64,000 bases of DNA from Pseudomonadota bacterium (GTDB lineage Bacteria; Pseudomonadota; Gammaproteobacteria; Burkholderiales; Thiobacillaceae), in assembly GCA_029558905.1 (NCBI GenBank), contig JAKQCX010000027.1, forward strand, positions 62,001-126,000, read 5' to 3'. Position numbers and translations under genes: made by a program. Within the stretch, counting starts at the first letter, position 1, and each line of letters begins with the position of its first letter. The notes beneath the pieces are model-generated. The model was not told the DNA's origin, did not search any database, and saw only the letters and a list, made by a program, of their open reading frames with translations. Below, one piece after another: positions 12,009 to 19,571 of this stretch.

Positions 12009-12899
12009 TCAGCGTTTGCGGGAACGCGCGGCAAGACCCACCAGGCCAAGGCCTGCCAGCAGCATGGCCCAGGTTTCGGCTTCCGGCACGGGTGTGACCT
12101 GCCAGCCGATGTCCTGCATGGCGGCGTAATCCAGGTCGGTGAAATACTTGCGTGTGCCTTTCAGGATGGTCGGGTTCATGGCAGCCTCCTGTGCATTGCC
12201 GCTTACCAGGCTCATCGTACCCGCGGCCCAGTGGGAATCATCATCGTGGAGAACCACCGCGCCGGTTGTGGGGCCGTTGAACATGCCGCCACCCACCAGG
12301 TTGCTGAAGGAGTCGGCGGTGCCGAAGCCGAGCACATGCGCGAGTTCGTGTATCGCCACGGAATAAAAGTCGGACTGGCCGGGGGTAATCCCACTGGCAT
12401 CGGTGCCGAAGTACCAGCTCGCGGTATTGCTGAAGCTGATGTTGCCGCCCCACAGGGCAAAGTCGGTGGCGCCGCCGCCCGTCACCGTACCCTGGCCTCG
12501 GCTGATGGCATCCGTACAGAAAGTCCCGAAGCCACCGCAACTGTAACCACCGGGGCCGCCCAGGCCCAGGGTGCTGGAACCCAGATTGGCGGCGCCGACA
12601 TAGACGCGAATGACGTCCGTGGCGAAATCCTGCTGGGACAGGATGATGTCCGGGGCGAATGGATTGGCGGGATCGAAGAAACGTATGGCGAAATCGTTGC
12701 CGCCGGCCGAATCGATGGCCGCGAGGCTGTCGGCGAAGCGTGTCTCGAAGGCCGCGGCGGCGGCACCCAAAACACTCTTGCCTTGGCTGGTGAAAAAGCC
12801 CGCCGTGTCGTAGCTGTAATCGAATTCGATCTTGATGTTGGCTTGGGCCAGGCTGCTCAGCATGAGCAGGAGACCCGTTGTCAGTGCGCGCGCCTGCAT
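12009..12899 (-). CDS. PEP-CTERM-anchored HEXXH metalloprotease-like protein
   Basis: A 296-residue exported protein with a signal peptide (cleavage near AQA-20). It has a zinc-protease motif HELAHVLGF (His184, Glu185, His188, Gly191) and a C-terminal PEP-CTERM-like signal beginning VPEAE near 271, then a hydrophobic helix and an Arg/Lys tail. Such tails are processed by exosortase. In metzincins a third zinc ligand (His or Asp) is expected at position 194, where this protein has Thr; Asp196 is nearby. The middle is Gly/Ser/Ala-rich with a likely CGGFGTFC disulfide. The substrate is unknown. A clear AGAAGG Shine-Dalgarno precedes the ATG. Confidence 0.75.
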   Translation of the reverse strand: MQARALTTGLLLMLSSLAQANIKIEFDYSYDTAGFFTSQGKSVLGAAAAAFETRFADSLAAIDSAGGNDFAIRFFDPANPFAPDIILSQQDFATDVIRVYVGAANLGSSTLGLGGPGGYSCGGFGTFCTDAISRGQGTVTGGGATDFALWGGNISFSNTASWYFGTDASGITPGQSDFYSVAIHELAHVLGFGTADSFSNLVGGGMFNGPTTGAVVLHDDDSHWAAGTMSLVSGNAQEAAMNPTILKGTRKYFTDLDYAAMQDIGWQVTPVPEAETWAMLLAGLGLVGLAARSRKR

Positions 12900-12934
12900 G
12901 ACCTTCTCCGGTGATGGGGTGGTGTTGCAGTGTA

Positions 12935-13711
12935 CTAGAAAATGTCCTTCCAGCAGCGCAACCGGGCGAAGGCGGCACTGCCGCTCGCCAGCGGCAGACC
13001 ATCGTGCCGCGCGATGGCCATGCGCACGCTGGCCTCATGACAGCGCAGGAAGGGGTTGACCGCCCTTTCCTCGGCGATGCGCGTGGGCAGGCTGGGCAGG
13101 CCGGCCTCGCGATGGGCCCGGGCCCGCGCATGGTAGGTTTCCAGGGCGGGATTGTCGGGTTCCACCTCGCGCGCGAAAGCGATGTTCGCCAGGGTGTATT
13201 CATGCCCACAATACAGTTCGGTCTCGGCCGGCAGGGCGGCCAGGCGCCGCAGGGAGGCGTGCATCTCTTCGGCGCTGCCCTCGAACAAACGGCCGCAGCC
13301 ACAGGCGAACAGGGTATCCCCGGCAAACAAGCAGCCATGGCCGTGGTAACAGACGTGACCGCGAGTATGGCCCGGGGTTTCCAGAACCTCGAAGCTCAGA
13401 CCCAGTTCTGGCACCTGGACCCGGTCAGCCTCGCCGACCGGGTGGGTCACGCCCGTGATGCCCTCCCGGCGCGGGCCATGGACCGGCATGGACCAGGCCT
13501 GGAGCAGGGCGGGCAAGGCACCGGTGTGGTCGTGATGATGGTGGGTGAGCAGGATGGCCACGGGCCGGGCATGCTGGCGCGCCAGCCACGCTAGAATCGC
13601 GTCTGGCTCTCCCGGATCCACCAGCGCCACCGCGCGGCTGTCCGCGTGCGTGCCCTCGATTGCCCAGATGTAGTTGTCGCGCAAGGCCGGGATGGGCGTC
13701 ACATGCGGCAT
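12935..13711 (-). CDS. gloB: Hydroxyacylglutathione hydrolase (glyoxalase II)
   Basis: Hydrolyses S-lactoylglutathione to lactate and glutathione in methylglyoxal detoxification. The 258-residue metallo-beta-lactamase-fold protein has the binuclear metal motif THHHHDH (residues 56-62), GHTRGH, the FAGDTLF segment and YCGHEYT. The ATG at 13711 matches the family N terminus (PIPALRDNYIW); an upstream GTG at 13735 would add eight residues. It diverges by 32 bases from the YafS-like gene, as in the conserved gloB-yafS-rnhA-dnaQ neighbourhood. Confidence 0.96.
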   Translation of the reverse strand: MPHVTPIPALRDNYIWAIEGTHADSRAVALVDPGEPDAILAWLARQHARPVAILLTHHHHDHTGALPALLQAWSMPVHGPRREGITGVTHPVGEADRVQVPELGLSFEVLETPGHTRGHVCYHGHGCLFAGDTLFACGCGRLFEGSAEEMHASLRRLAALPAETELYCGHEYTLANIAFAREVEPDNPALETYHARARAHREAGLPSLPTRIAEERAVNPFLRCHEASVRMAIARHDGLPLASGSAAFARLRCWKDIF

Positions 13712-13743
13712 GGTTTCTTCTTGGATGGACGACACCTCATTCT

Positions 13744-14439
13744 ATGCAGGCCTGGTTTGAAAGCGATGTCGGTCGTTATGTCCTGGCGCGGGAACAGGCC
13801 TGGTTCGATGCCGTCAGCGCGGATCTGTTCGGGTTCAATGCCCTGCAACTGTGCGGGTGCGGCCAGGATTTTCTGCGGGCCAACCGCATGCCCTACCGTT
13901 TCTGCGCGGGTCTGGACCAGGGCCAGCTCCATTGCCTCGCCGAGCAGTTGCCGCTTGCCAGCCAGAGTCTGGATCTGGTGGTTCTGCCTCATGTACTGGA
14001 ATTCTCACCCGATCCGCATGAATTGCTGCGCGAGGTGGAGCGGACCCTGCGTCCGGAGGGACGGGTCTTGATCGCCGGTTTCAATCCCTTCAGCCTGTGG
14101 GGCGTGCGCCGCCTGTTCAGCAGTCGTGAGGCGGGCTGGCCGTGGCAGGCACGCTTCATCCATCTGGCGCGTCTGAAGGACTGGCTGGCCCTGCTGGGCT
14201 TCGACCTGGTGGGGGGGCGCATGGCCTGCTATGCGCCGCCGATCGATCGGCGGCGGTGCCTGGAGCGTTTCGCCTTCCTGGAGGCGGCCGGCGACCGCTG
14301 GTGGGCTCTGGGGGGCGGCGTGTATCTTCTGCACGGCGTGAAGCGGGTACGCGGCATGCGCCTCATCGAGCCCAGGTGGGATAAGGGCTGGACGGCGCGC
14401 CCCAGCCTGGCGCATACGCCGCGCAAGTCGGCACAGTAA
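13744..14439 (+). CDS. YafS-like SAM-dependent methyltransferase
   Basis: A 231-residue class I methyltransferase-like protein. A region VVLPHVLEFSPDPHELLRE (about 79-97), followed by LRPEGRVLIAGFNP, matches the methyltransferase 11 fold after the SAM-binding core. The first glycine motif is degenerate, as in YafS. The substrate is unknown. The conserved position between gloB and rnhA is the main support for the YafS assignment. The ATG at 13744 is preferred because upstream sequence belongs to gloB and its leader. Confidence 0.8.
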   Translation: MQAWFESDVGRYVLAREQAWFDAVSADLFGFNALQLCGCGQDFLRANRMPYRFCAGLDQGQLHCLAEQLPLASQSLDLVVLPHVLEFSPDPHELLREVERTLRPEGRVLIAGFNPFSLWGVRRLFSSREAGWPWQARFIHLARLKDWLALLGFDLVGGRMACYAPPIDRRRCLERFAFLEAAGDRWWALGGGVYLLHGVKRVRGMRLIEPRWDKGWTARPSLAHTPRKSAQ

Positions 14440-14457
14440 CGGATCTACGGCAGTTGG

Positions 14458-14928
14458 GTGAAGCAATTGGAAAACACGGCGGATCAGGTGGTGGATCTCT
14501 ACACGGACGGGGCCTGCAAGGGCAACCCGGGTGTGGGTGGCTGGGGGGTGCTGATGCGCTATGGCCAGGTGGAAAAGGCGCTGAGCGGTGGTGAGCCGGC
14601 CACGACCAACAATCGCATGGAGCTGCTGGCGGTGATCCAGGGGCTGCGTGCCTTGAAGCGTGCCTGCAAGGTGCGGGTGCACACGGATTCCCGCTATGTG
14701 CAGCAGGGGATTTCCGAGTGGCTGCCCAATTGGATGCGTCGCGGCTGGAAGACCGCGGCGGGCGGCGCGGTGAAGAATCAGGACCTGTGGCAGGCCCTGG
14801 CGCGGGAGGCCAGCCGTCATGAGGTGGAGTGGCACTGGGTCAAGGGGCACGCGGGGCATGCCGGCAACGAGCGTGCGGATGCCCTGGCCAATGAAGGCGT
14901 ACGCAGCATGCTGGGAGGGATGCCGTGA
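14458..14928 (+). CDS. rnhA: Ribonuclease HI
   Basis: Degrades RNA in RNA-DNA hybrids during replication and R-loop removal. The 156 residues carry all four catalytic acids: Asp17 in YTDGAC, Glu55 in NNRMEL, Asp77 in HTDSRYV and Asp141 in ERADAL, plus the [13 protein letters not shown] loop. Translation starts at GTG 14458. Its stop overlaps the dnaQ start (GTGA), the usual partnership in this neighbourhood. Confidence 0.97.
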   Translation: MKQLENTADQVVDLYTDGACKGNPGVGGWGVLMRYGQVEKALSGGEPATTNNRMELLAVIQGLRALKRACKVRVHTDSRYVQQGISEWLPNWMRRGWKTAAGGAVKNQDLWQALAREASRHEVEWHWVKGHAGHAGNERADALANEGVRSMLGGMP

Positions 14929-15614
14929 CGCGTCAGGTGGTGCTGGATACGGAAACCACGGGTCTGGATCCGGCCCTGGGGCACCGGATCATCGAGATCG
15001 GTGCGCTGGAACTGGTCAACCGCCGCGCGACGGGGGCAACCTTCCATGTCTATCTCAATCCGCAGCGGGACATCGATGCGGGCGCGGTGGCGGTGCACGG
15101 GCTGACCAATGAGTTTCTGGCCGACAAGCCATGCTTTGCGCATGTGGTGCGGGAATTCCTGGAGTTCGTGGAGGGGGCTGAACTGGTGATCCACAACGCG
15201 CCCTTCGATGTGGGGTTCCTGGATGCGGAACTGCGTCGCCTGGACGAGGGTCCCCTGGCGCGGCACTGCGCGGTGCGGGACACTCTCAGGATGGCCAGGG
15301 AGATGCACCCGGGTCAGAAGAACAGCCTGGATGCCCTGTGCCGGCGTTACCAGGTGGACAATTCCGGGCGGAATTTCCATGGCGCCCTGCTGGACGCCCA
15401 GCTGCTGGCCGAAGTGTACCTGGCCATGACCCGTGGTCAGGAGACCCTGGGCATCGATGTGACGCCGTCGCGCGCGGACATGGGGTCCATGTCCGCGCAA
15501 CCCGCGCGCCGGCGCAGTCTGAAAGTGCCGCGCGCCACGGAGCGGGAACGGGCCGCGCATGTCGCGTATCTGCAGGCGCTGGCGAAGGATTGCGCGGATG
15601 TGGTGCCCTGGTGA
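14925..15614 (+). CDS. dnaQ: DNA polymerase III epsilon subunit (proofreading exonuclease)
   Basis: 3'-5' exonuclease that proofreads for the replicase. The 229 residues show Exo I DTETTG (Asp8, Glu10), Exo [13 protein letters not shown] and Exo III with His and Asp in [15 protein letters not shown] short basic linker and C-terminal segment, which in the family binds the alpha subunit, complete it. It starts with GTG inside the rnhA stop. The catalytic partner DnaE is encoded at the right end of the window. Confidence 0.96.
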   Translation: MTRQVVLDTETTGLDPALGHRIIEIGALELVNRRATGATFHVYLNPQRDIDAGAVAVHGLTNEFLADKPCFAHVVREFLEFVEGAELVIHNAPFDVGFLDAELRRLDEGPLARHCAVRDTLRMAREMHPGQKNSLDALCRRYQVDNSGRNFHGALLDAQLLAEVYLAMTRGQETLGIDVTPSRADMGSMSAQPARRRSLKVPRATERERAAHVAYLQALAKDCADVVPW

Positions 15615-15627
15615 CGGAAGGTCCGGC

Positions 15628-17562
15628 ATGCTGAGGGGATGGCGCGCCATTTTCCTTTTGCCGCTGGCCCAGGGCGCGTACGGCATGGAGCTGAGCGAGG
15701 CGGATTTCCTCGGTCCCGGCACGACGGTACTGAGCGCCAGCCGCCTGCGGCAGCCGCTCATGGATACCCCCAATGCCGTCACCATCCTCGACCGCGCCAC
15801 CCTCGAGGCCAGCGGCTACCATGACTTCTCGGATTTGTTCCGCTTGGTGCCGGGGATCTATGTGGGGCGCATGAATGGGTGGTTCCATAACGTCACGCAC
15901 ACCATGGCGGACGAATATGCGCGCCGCATGCAGGTGCTGGTGGACGGGCGCTCGGTCTATCTGCCCATGGTGGGGGGGGTGCGCTGGGACCTGTTGCCCC
16001 TGGCCATCGACGATATCGAGCGCATCGAGGTGGTACGAGGCCCCAATGCCGCCACCTTCGGCGCCAATGCCTATACCGGCGTCATCAATATCATCACGCG
16101 ACATCCGGAGGATGTCCGCGGCAGGATGCTGCATGCCGTGGTCGGCGACCACGCCCACCGCGAGGGCTGGTTTCGCTGGGCAGGGAGCGCGCCTTCCGGC
16201 AGCCATCGCCTGACCCTGGGGCACCGCCAGGATGGGGGGTTCAGCGGGCTGCATGACAATGAAGACAGCCGCGTGCTGAATTACCGTGGTGAGTTCGATC
16301 TGGTCGGCACGCGTTCCCTGGGTGTGCAGGCAGGGGTCCTGTATGGGGAGCGGGGCGATGGCAGTCTGAGCGACGTGCTCGCCCAGCCGCACGAGGCGCG
16401 TGTACGTTCGCGTTTCGCGCAGTTGGACTACCGCCTGCCTTTGAGTGGTGGAGGCGAGTGGCTGGGCAAGCTGTCCTATGACCACCTGACATCGGATGCG
16501 GACATCCCCACGGCATTGCTGGCGGGCTCCCACTACGAGGTCAAGCTGGACACCACGCGCTGGCATGGTGAATTCCAGTTCAACGGCGATCCGGCGCCTG
16601 GCATGCGCACCACCTGGGGGGGCTATCTGCGCAGGGATGGAGTCCGCTCCTACCACTATCTGAACACGCATGACGCGATCCATGTGGACTCCAGGGGGGT
16701 CTTCGCTCACCTGGAATGGCGCATGACACCCACATGGCTGCTGAATACGGGTGCGTTCCACGAGAAATACCCCGGTGTGGGCAGCAAGCTGTCACCCCGA
16801 CTCACGCTGAACTGGCAGCCACATGTCAACCACACCCTGCGGGCGGGCGTGTCCAGGGCCTACCGCAATCCGGTCGTGTTTGAAACCCGGGCGGACTGGC
16901 GCCTGCGCCTGCTGGACGCCAACGGCGGCGTGCTGGGGGTGTTCGGGCCCTATATCCGGGCCACGGGCCAGCTTAGGCCGGAAAACATGCTCAGCCGCGA
17001 GATCTCCTATCTGGGCCTGTGGCCCGAGGCGGGGATTGCGCTGGATGTCAGACTGTTCAAGGAGAGGATCGGCAATGTCATCAGCGCGGAATGCGCCACC
17101 GGCAATAACTGCAAGGGGCTGTCGCCCCCAGACAGCCGGGATTTCGTCCACACCGGTGGCACCAGCCAGACTGGCCTGGAGACCCAGTTCAAGTGGCGCC
17201 CCAGCGCGCAGACCCAGGTCCTGGTGAACTACGCCCTGCTGCACATCGACAGCCATTTCGATGAAAGGCGCTATTCCCCCCGCTACCTGGCAGGCCTGCA
17301 CCTGATGCACACCTTGCCGGGAGAAATCGGCCTGACCCTGTCTCATTATCGGACAGCGGGTTTCGAGCCCATCGGCCAGGGGGCCCTGCCCGCATCGCGG
17401 CGCTGGGACATGCGTCTGGCCAAGTTCTATCGTTTGAGGACATACCGTGCCGAGTTGGCCCTGGGGGTCGAGAATCTGGGCGATGCGTATTACGAATTCT
17501 CCAAGTCACCGGGCAACCAGTTTGATACCCGCGCATACCTGCATCTGAAACTGCATTTCTGA
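15628..17562 (+). CDS. TonB-dependent outer-membrane receptor
   Basis: A 644-residue receptor with a signal peptide (MLRGWRAIFLLPLAQGAYG), a plug domain (about 30-150, with PGIYVGRMNG, VLVDGRSVY and RIEVVRGPNAA), and a beta-barrel ending in an aromatic residue (HLKLHF), as outer-membrane insertion requires. Barrel features include LSREISYLGLW and QTQVLVNYALLHID. The ATG at 15628 follows a GGAAGG Shine-Dalgarno and lies 14 bases after dnaQ. It is followed within four bases by a periplasmic binding-protein gene, so the two probably act together. The ligand is unknown. A run of eight G bases (15972-15979) sits in the plug-coding region. Confidence 0.9.
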   Translation: MLRGWRAIFLLPLAQGAYGMELSEADFLGPGTTVLSASRLRQPLMDTPNAVTILDRATLEASGYHDFSDLFRLVPGIYVGRMNGWFHNVTHTMADEYARRMQVLVDGRSVYLPMVGGVRWDLLPLAIDDIERIEVVRGPNAATFGANAYTGVINIITRHPEDVRGRMLHAVVGDHAHREGWFRWAGSAPSGSHRLTLGHRQDGGFSGLHDNEDSRVLNYRGEFDLVGTRSLGVQAGVLYGERGDGSLSDVLAQPHEARVRSRFAQLDYRLPLSGGGEWLGKLSYDHLTSDADIPTALLAGSHYEVKLDTTRWHGEFQFNGDPAPGMRTTWGGYLRRDGVRSYHYLNTHDAIHVDSRGVFAHLEWRMTPTWLLNTGAFHEKYPGVGSKLSPRLTLNWQPHVNHTLRAGVSRAYRNPVVFETRADWRLRLLDANGGVLGVFGPYIRATGQLRPENMLSREISYLGLWPEAGIALDVRLFKERIGNVISAECATGNNCKGLSPPDSRDFVHTGGTSQTGLETQFKWRPSAQTQVLVNYALLHIDSHFDERRYSPRYLAGLHLMHTLPGEIGLTLSHYRTAGFEPIGQGALPASRRWDMRLAKFYRLRTYRAELALGVENLGDAYYEFSKSPGNQFDTRAYLHLKLHF

Positions 17563-17566
17563 CATC

Positions 17567-18511
17567 TTGAAGAAAAAGAGGGGAGGCATCATTCGGGTGG
17601 GGACCTGGCTGGCTCTGCTGGCCCTGTTCTGCCTTCCTGTCCGGCCCCTGTGGGCGGATGGAGAGGTCCACCTGCTGCTCAGCGAGCCCGAGGCCGCGTA
17701 TGTTGCGGCCGGCCAGGCCTTCCGCGAGGCGCTGGGCGGTACCCGTCCCGTGCAGACCTGGCTCGTGCAGGAACTCGGCCCGGAACGACTGCGCTTGCTG
17801 ACCCGGGAGAACAATCTGCTCGTGCCCATCGGCATGCGCGCAGTCCGCTTCGTGGCCGAGCAGCATGCGGGGCGGGCCACGATCCTGGGCTTGATGGTGC
17901 CCAGGGCCACCGTGGAACGGATCGCCTGGCCGGAGGAGCTGCGCAGGACGCGCCTGGCCTTTGTCTACATCGATCAGCCCGTGGAGCGTAGCCTGGCGCT
18001 GCTGACCGCCCTGATGCCGGAGAGGAAGCGCTTTGGCGTGATCGTTTCCCGGGAGAACGGCAATACCCTGCGGGACCTGGAGCGCGAGGCAGCACGGCGT
18101 GGGCTGCTTCCACACGCCGCCGTGGTGGAAAGCATGGGAGCCGCCCGAACCGCCCTGCACCGCATCCTGCAGGACAGTGAGGCCCTCGTGCTGTTGCCGG
18201 ACAGCCTGGTGCTCACGCACGTCAATCTGCAGAACCTGCTTCTCTCCAGCTATCGCGCGGGAGTGCCGGTGATCGGGTTCTCTCCGGGGCTGGTGAAGGC
18301 CGGTGCTGTGGCGGCGGTCTTTTCCTCTCCGCAACAGATCGGCTGGCAGGGCGGCGGCATGGCGCAACGCTGGCTCGCGGGTGGCGGCCTGCCGGCATCC
18401 CAGTACGCGAGCCGGTTCTCCGTGCGCATCAACGACCATGTGGCCCGCTCCCTGGGCCTGGACCTGCCACCCGAGGCCAGGGTGGCGCGGATGCTGGGTG
18501 CGCAGGATTGA
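17567..18511 (+). CDS. Periplasmic binding protein of the PF04392 ABC_sub_bind type, orphan
   Basis: A 314-residue exported protein resembling the type-1 periplasmic-binding fold family PF04392. It has a two-lobe pattern with RTRLAFVYIDQP and GVPVIGFSPGLVKAGA, and ends in a family-typical tail RINDHVARSLGLDLPPEARV. The N terminus is a Sec signal without a lipobox Cys. The TTG at 17567 gives a good basic n-region (KKKR); a GTG at 17597 has a better-spaced GGGAGG Shine-Dalgarno but lacks the basic residues, so the start is uncertain. No permease or ATPase is adjacent; the only partner is the TonB-dependent receptor upstream. Confidence 0.7.
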   Translation: MKKKRGGIIRVGTWLALLALFCLPVRPLWADGEVHLLLSEPEAAYVAAGQAFREALGGTRPVQTWLVQELGPERLRLLTRENNLLVPIGMRAVRFVAEQHAGRATILGLMVPRATVERIAWPEELRRTRLAFVYIDQPVERSLALLTALMPERKRFGVIVSRENGNTLRDLEREAARRGLLPHAAVVESMGAARTALHRILQDSEALVLLPDSLVLTHVNLQNLLLSSYRAGVPVIGFSPGLVKAGAVAAVFSSPQQIGWQGGGMAQRWLAGGGLPASQYASRFSVRINDHVARSLGLDLPPEARVARMLGAQD

Positions 18512-18523
18512 ACGTTCACCGTC

Positions 18524-18733
18524 TTATGCGGTGACGCCATAGCCGCCGTCCTCGATGGCCCGGCGGATCGTGGCGAAATCGGACTGGCCGGGGTCGTGAT
18601 CCACCTCCACACGGCCACTGCCCAGGTCCACGCGCACCGCGGAGACCCCGGGCAGGGCGCCCACCAGATTCTTCACGCTGTTCACACAACCCATGCAGGT
18701 CATGCCGGTCACGGTCAGGGCGAGGGTATTCAT
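18524..18733 (-). CDS. Heavy-metal-associated (CopZ-like) small protein
   Basis: A 69-residue single HMA domain with the metal-binding motif MTCMGC (Cys13, Cys16) and the ferredoxin-like pattern ending in GYGV. Proteins of this type carry Cu(I) or related soft metals to P-type ATPases or regulators. No such partner lies nearby. Instead the gene is the third member of the flgM-flgN unit, its ATG overlapping the flgN stop by four bases. Its role in that operon is unknown; a chance fusion of transcription units is possible. Confidence 0.85.
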   Translation of the reverse strand: MNTLALTVTGMTCMGCVNSVKNLVGALPGVSAVRVDLGSGRVEVDHDPGQSDFATIRRAIEDGGYGVTA

Positions 18734-19179
18734 GCGCTGTCTATCCTTCTGTGCGTGCGGAGAAAATCTGCCAGCCGGCCATCCGCGCCATAAACCTCCC
18801 TGCTGGACAGGGAGTGGCGCAATACCTGCAGGGCGGCCTGGGTACGGCGCATCTGCTCCTCGATGAGGCGCGCATTCACGCGATTGAGCCGGTCGGTGGT
18901 ATGTGCGAGTTCCACCAGTTCCTGCCAGGCCGGGGAAGATGGGGATTGGGCCTCGAGACGCTGGCGCAGGTCCGCCAGTCCCGCGGGTGGCATCCCACCC
19001 GCCTGTTGCGCCAGTTCCCGCCATTGCTCGGCCAGCTCGTGGTGGATCTCCTCACGCCGGGGCAGCAGGGCAGCCAGCCGGTCGGCGTCCCGCAGGGCCA
19101 GGGCTTCTTCCTCCAGCAATCGCGCATAGCGTGTCAGTGTCTGGTTGAGCCGTACCAGGATGCTCTCAATGGCGTTCAC
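18730..19179 (-). CDS. flgN: Flagellar export chaperone FlgN
   Basis: Cytoplasmic chaperone for the hook-filament junction proteins FlgK and FlgL, both encoded further right. The 149 residues are almost wholly helical and rich in Leu, Glu, Arg and Ala, with the FlgN pattern of an N-terminal helix (LNQTLTRYARLLEEEALAL) and a C-terminal helix near NARLIEEQMRR. It overlaps the flgM end by four bases and the CopZ-like gene by four bases. Confidence 0.88.
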   Translation of the reverse strand: MNAIESILVRLNQTLTRYARLLEEEALALRDADRLAALLPRREEIHHELAEQWRELAQQAGGMPPAGLADLRQRLEAQSPSSPAWQELVELAHTTDRLNRVNARLIEEQMRRTQAALQVLRHSLSSREVYGADGRLADFLRTHRRIDSA

Positions 19180-19487
19180 TGCCTGCCTTGCCGACTGATC
19201 AATTCGATGGCCTCCTTGATCAGGGCGTCGGCCACGGCCTCCGCGTCCACCTTGAAGCTGCCCTCGGCAATGGCCTGGCGTATGGCTTCCACCCTTTTCG
19301 GATCAGCGAGTTCCATTTCCGCCAAGAGCACCTCCAGTTCTTGTAGTTTGGCGGCATTGCCCGTCAAGGCCACCTCGTCCTGGACGCCATCCTGCTGAGT
19401 ACGCCGGGCGAGGGCACGGGCCTGTCCCCCTTTGGTTTCCTTGATCCTGGTCGTGCCATCGACCTTCGGTGTGCTATCGATCTTCAC
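19176..19487 (-). CDS. flgM: Anti-sigma-28 factor FlgM
   Basis: Binds and inhibits FliA (sigma-28) until the hook is complete, then is exported. The GTG at 19487 is chosen, giving 103 residues starting MKIDSTPKVDG as FlgM proteins usually do. It has a GAGGA Shine-Dalgarno nine bases upstream (19501-19497). An ATG at 19508 would add seven residues but coincides with the transcription start predicted from the sigma-28 promoter. The C-terminal half (about 50-103), with KRVEAIRQAIAEGSFKVDA and ALIKEAIELI, is the sigma-binding region. It is cotranscribed with flgN. Confidence 0.9.
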   Translation of the reverse strand: MKIDSTPKVDGTTRIKETKGGQARALARRTQQDGVQDEVALTGNAAKLQELEVLLAEMELADPKRVEAIRQAIAEGSFKVDAEAVADALIKEAIELISRQGRQ

Positions 19488-19514
19488 GCGCGTGATTCCT
19501 CGTTTCATTGGGTC

Positions 19515-19541
19515 TTATCGGCAGGCCGACCCGATCCTTTA
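19515..19541 (-). promoter_or_regulatory. Sigma-28 (FliA) promoter of flgM-flgN
   Basis: On the minus strand TAAA (19541-19538), a 15-base spacer and GCCGATAA (19522-19515) match the FliA consensus core exactly. The start site would fall at about 19508, giving a leader of about 20 bases before the GTG start of flgM. This is the class 3 arrangement known for flgM in other bacteria. Confidence 0.85.
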
Positions 19542-19547
19542 ACCCGT

Positions 19548-19563
19548 GCCATGGGCCCATGGC
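19548..19563. repeat. 16-base perfect palindrome upstream of the flgM promoter
   Basis: GCCATGGGCCCATGGC reads identically on both strands. It lies between the flgA stop and the -35 element of the flgM promoter. It could be an operator, the hairpin of an attenuator for flgA read-through, or chance. No T-run follows in the flgA direction. Confidence 0.6.
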
Positions 19564-19571
19564 GACCTGTT

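Noticed and set aside
14209-14217. Seven-G run in the YafS-like gene as a phase-variation tract
   Set aside because: Runs of seven are expected by chance in DNA this GC-rich, and the protein is a housekeeping-type methyltransferase.
18515-18536. TCACCG/CGGTGA hairpin at the end of the CopZ-like gene as a terminator
   Set aside because: The six-pair stem lies partly within coding sequence and has no T-run on either strand.
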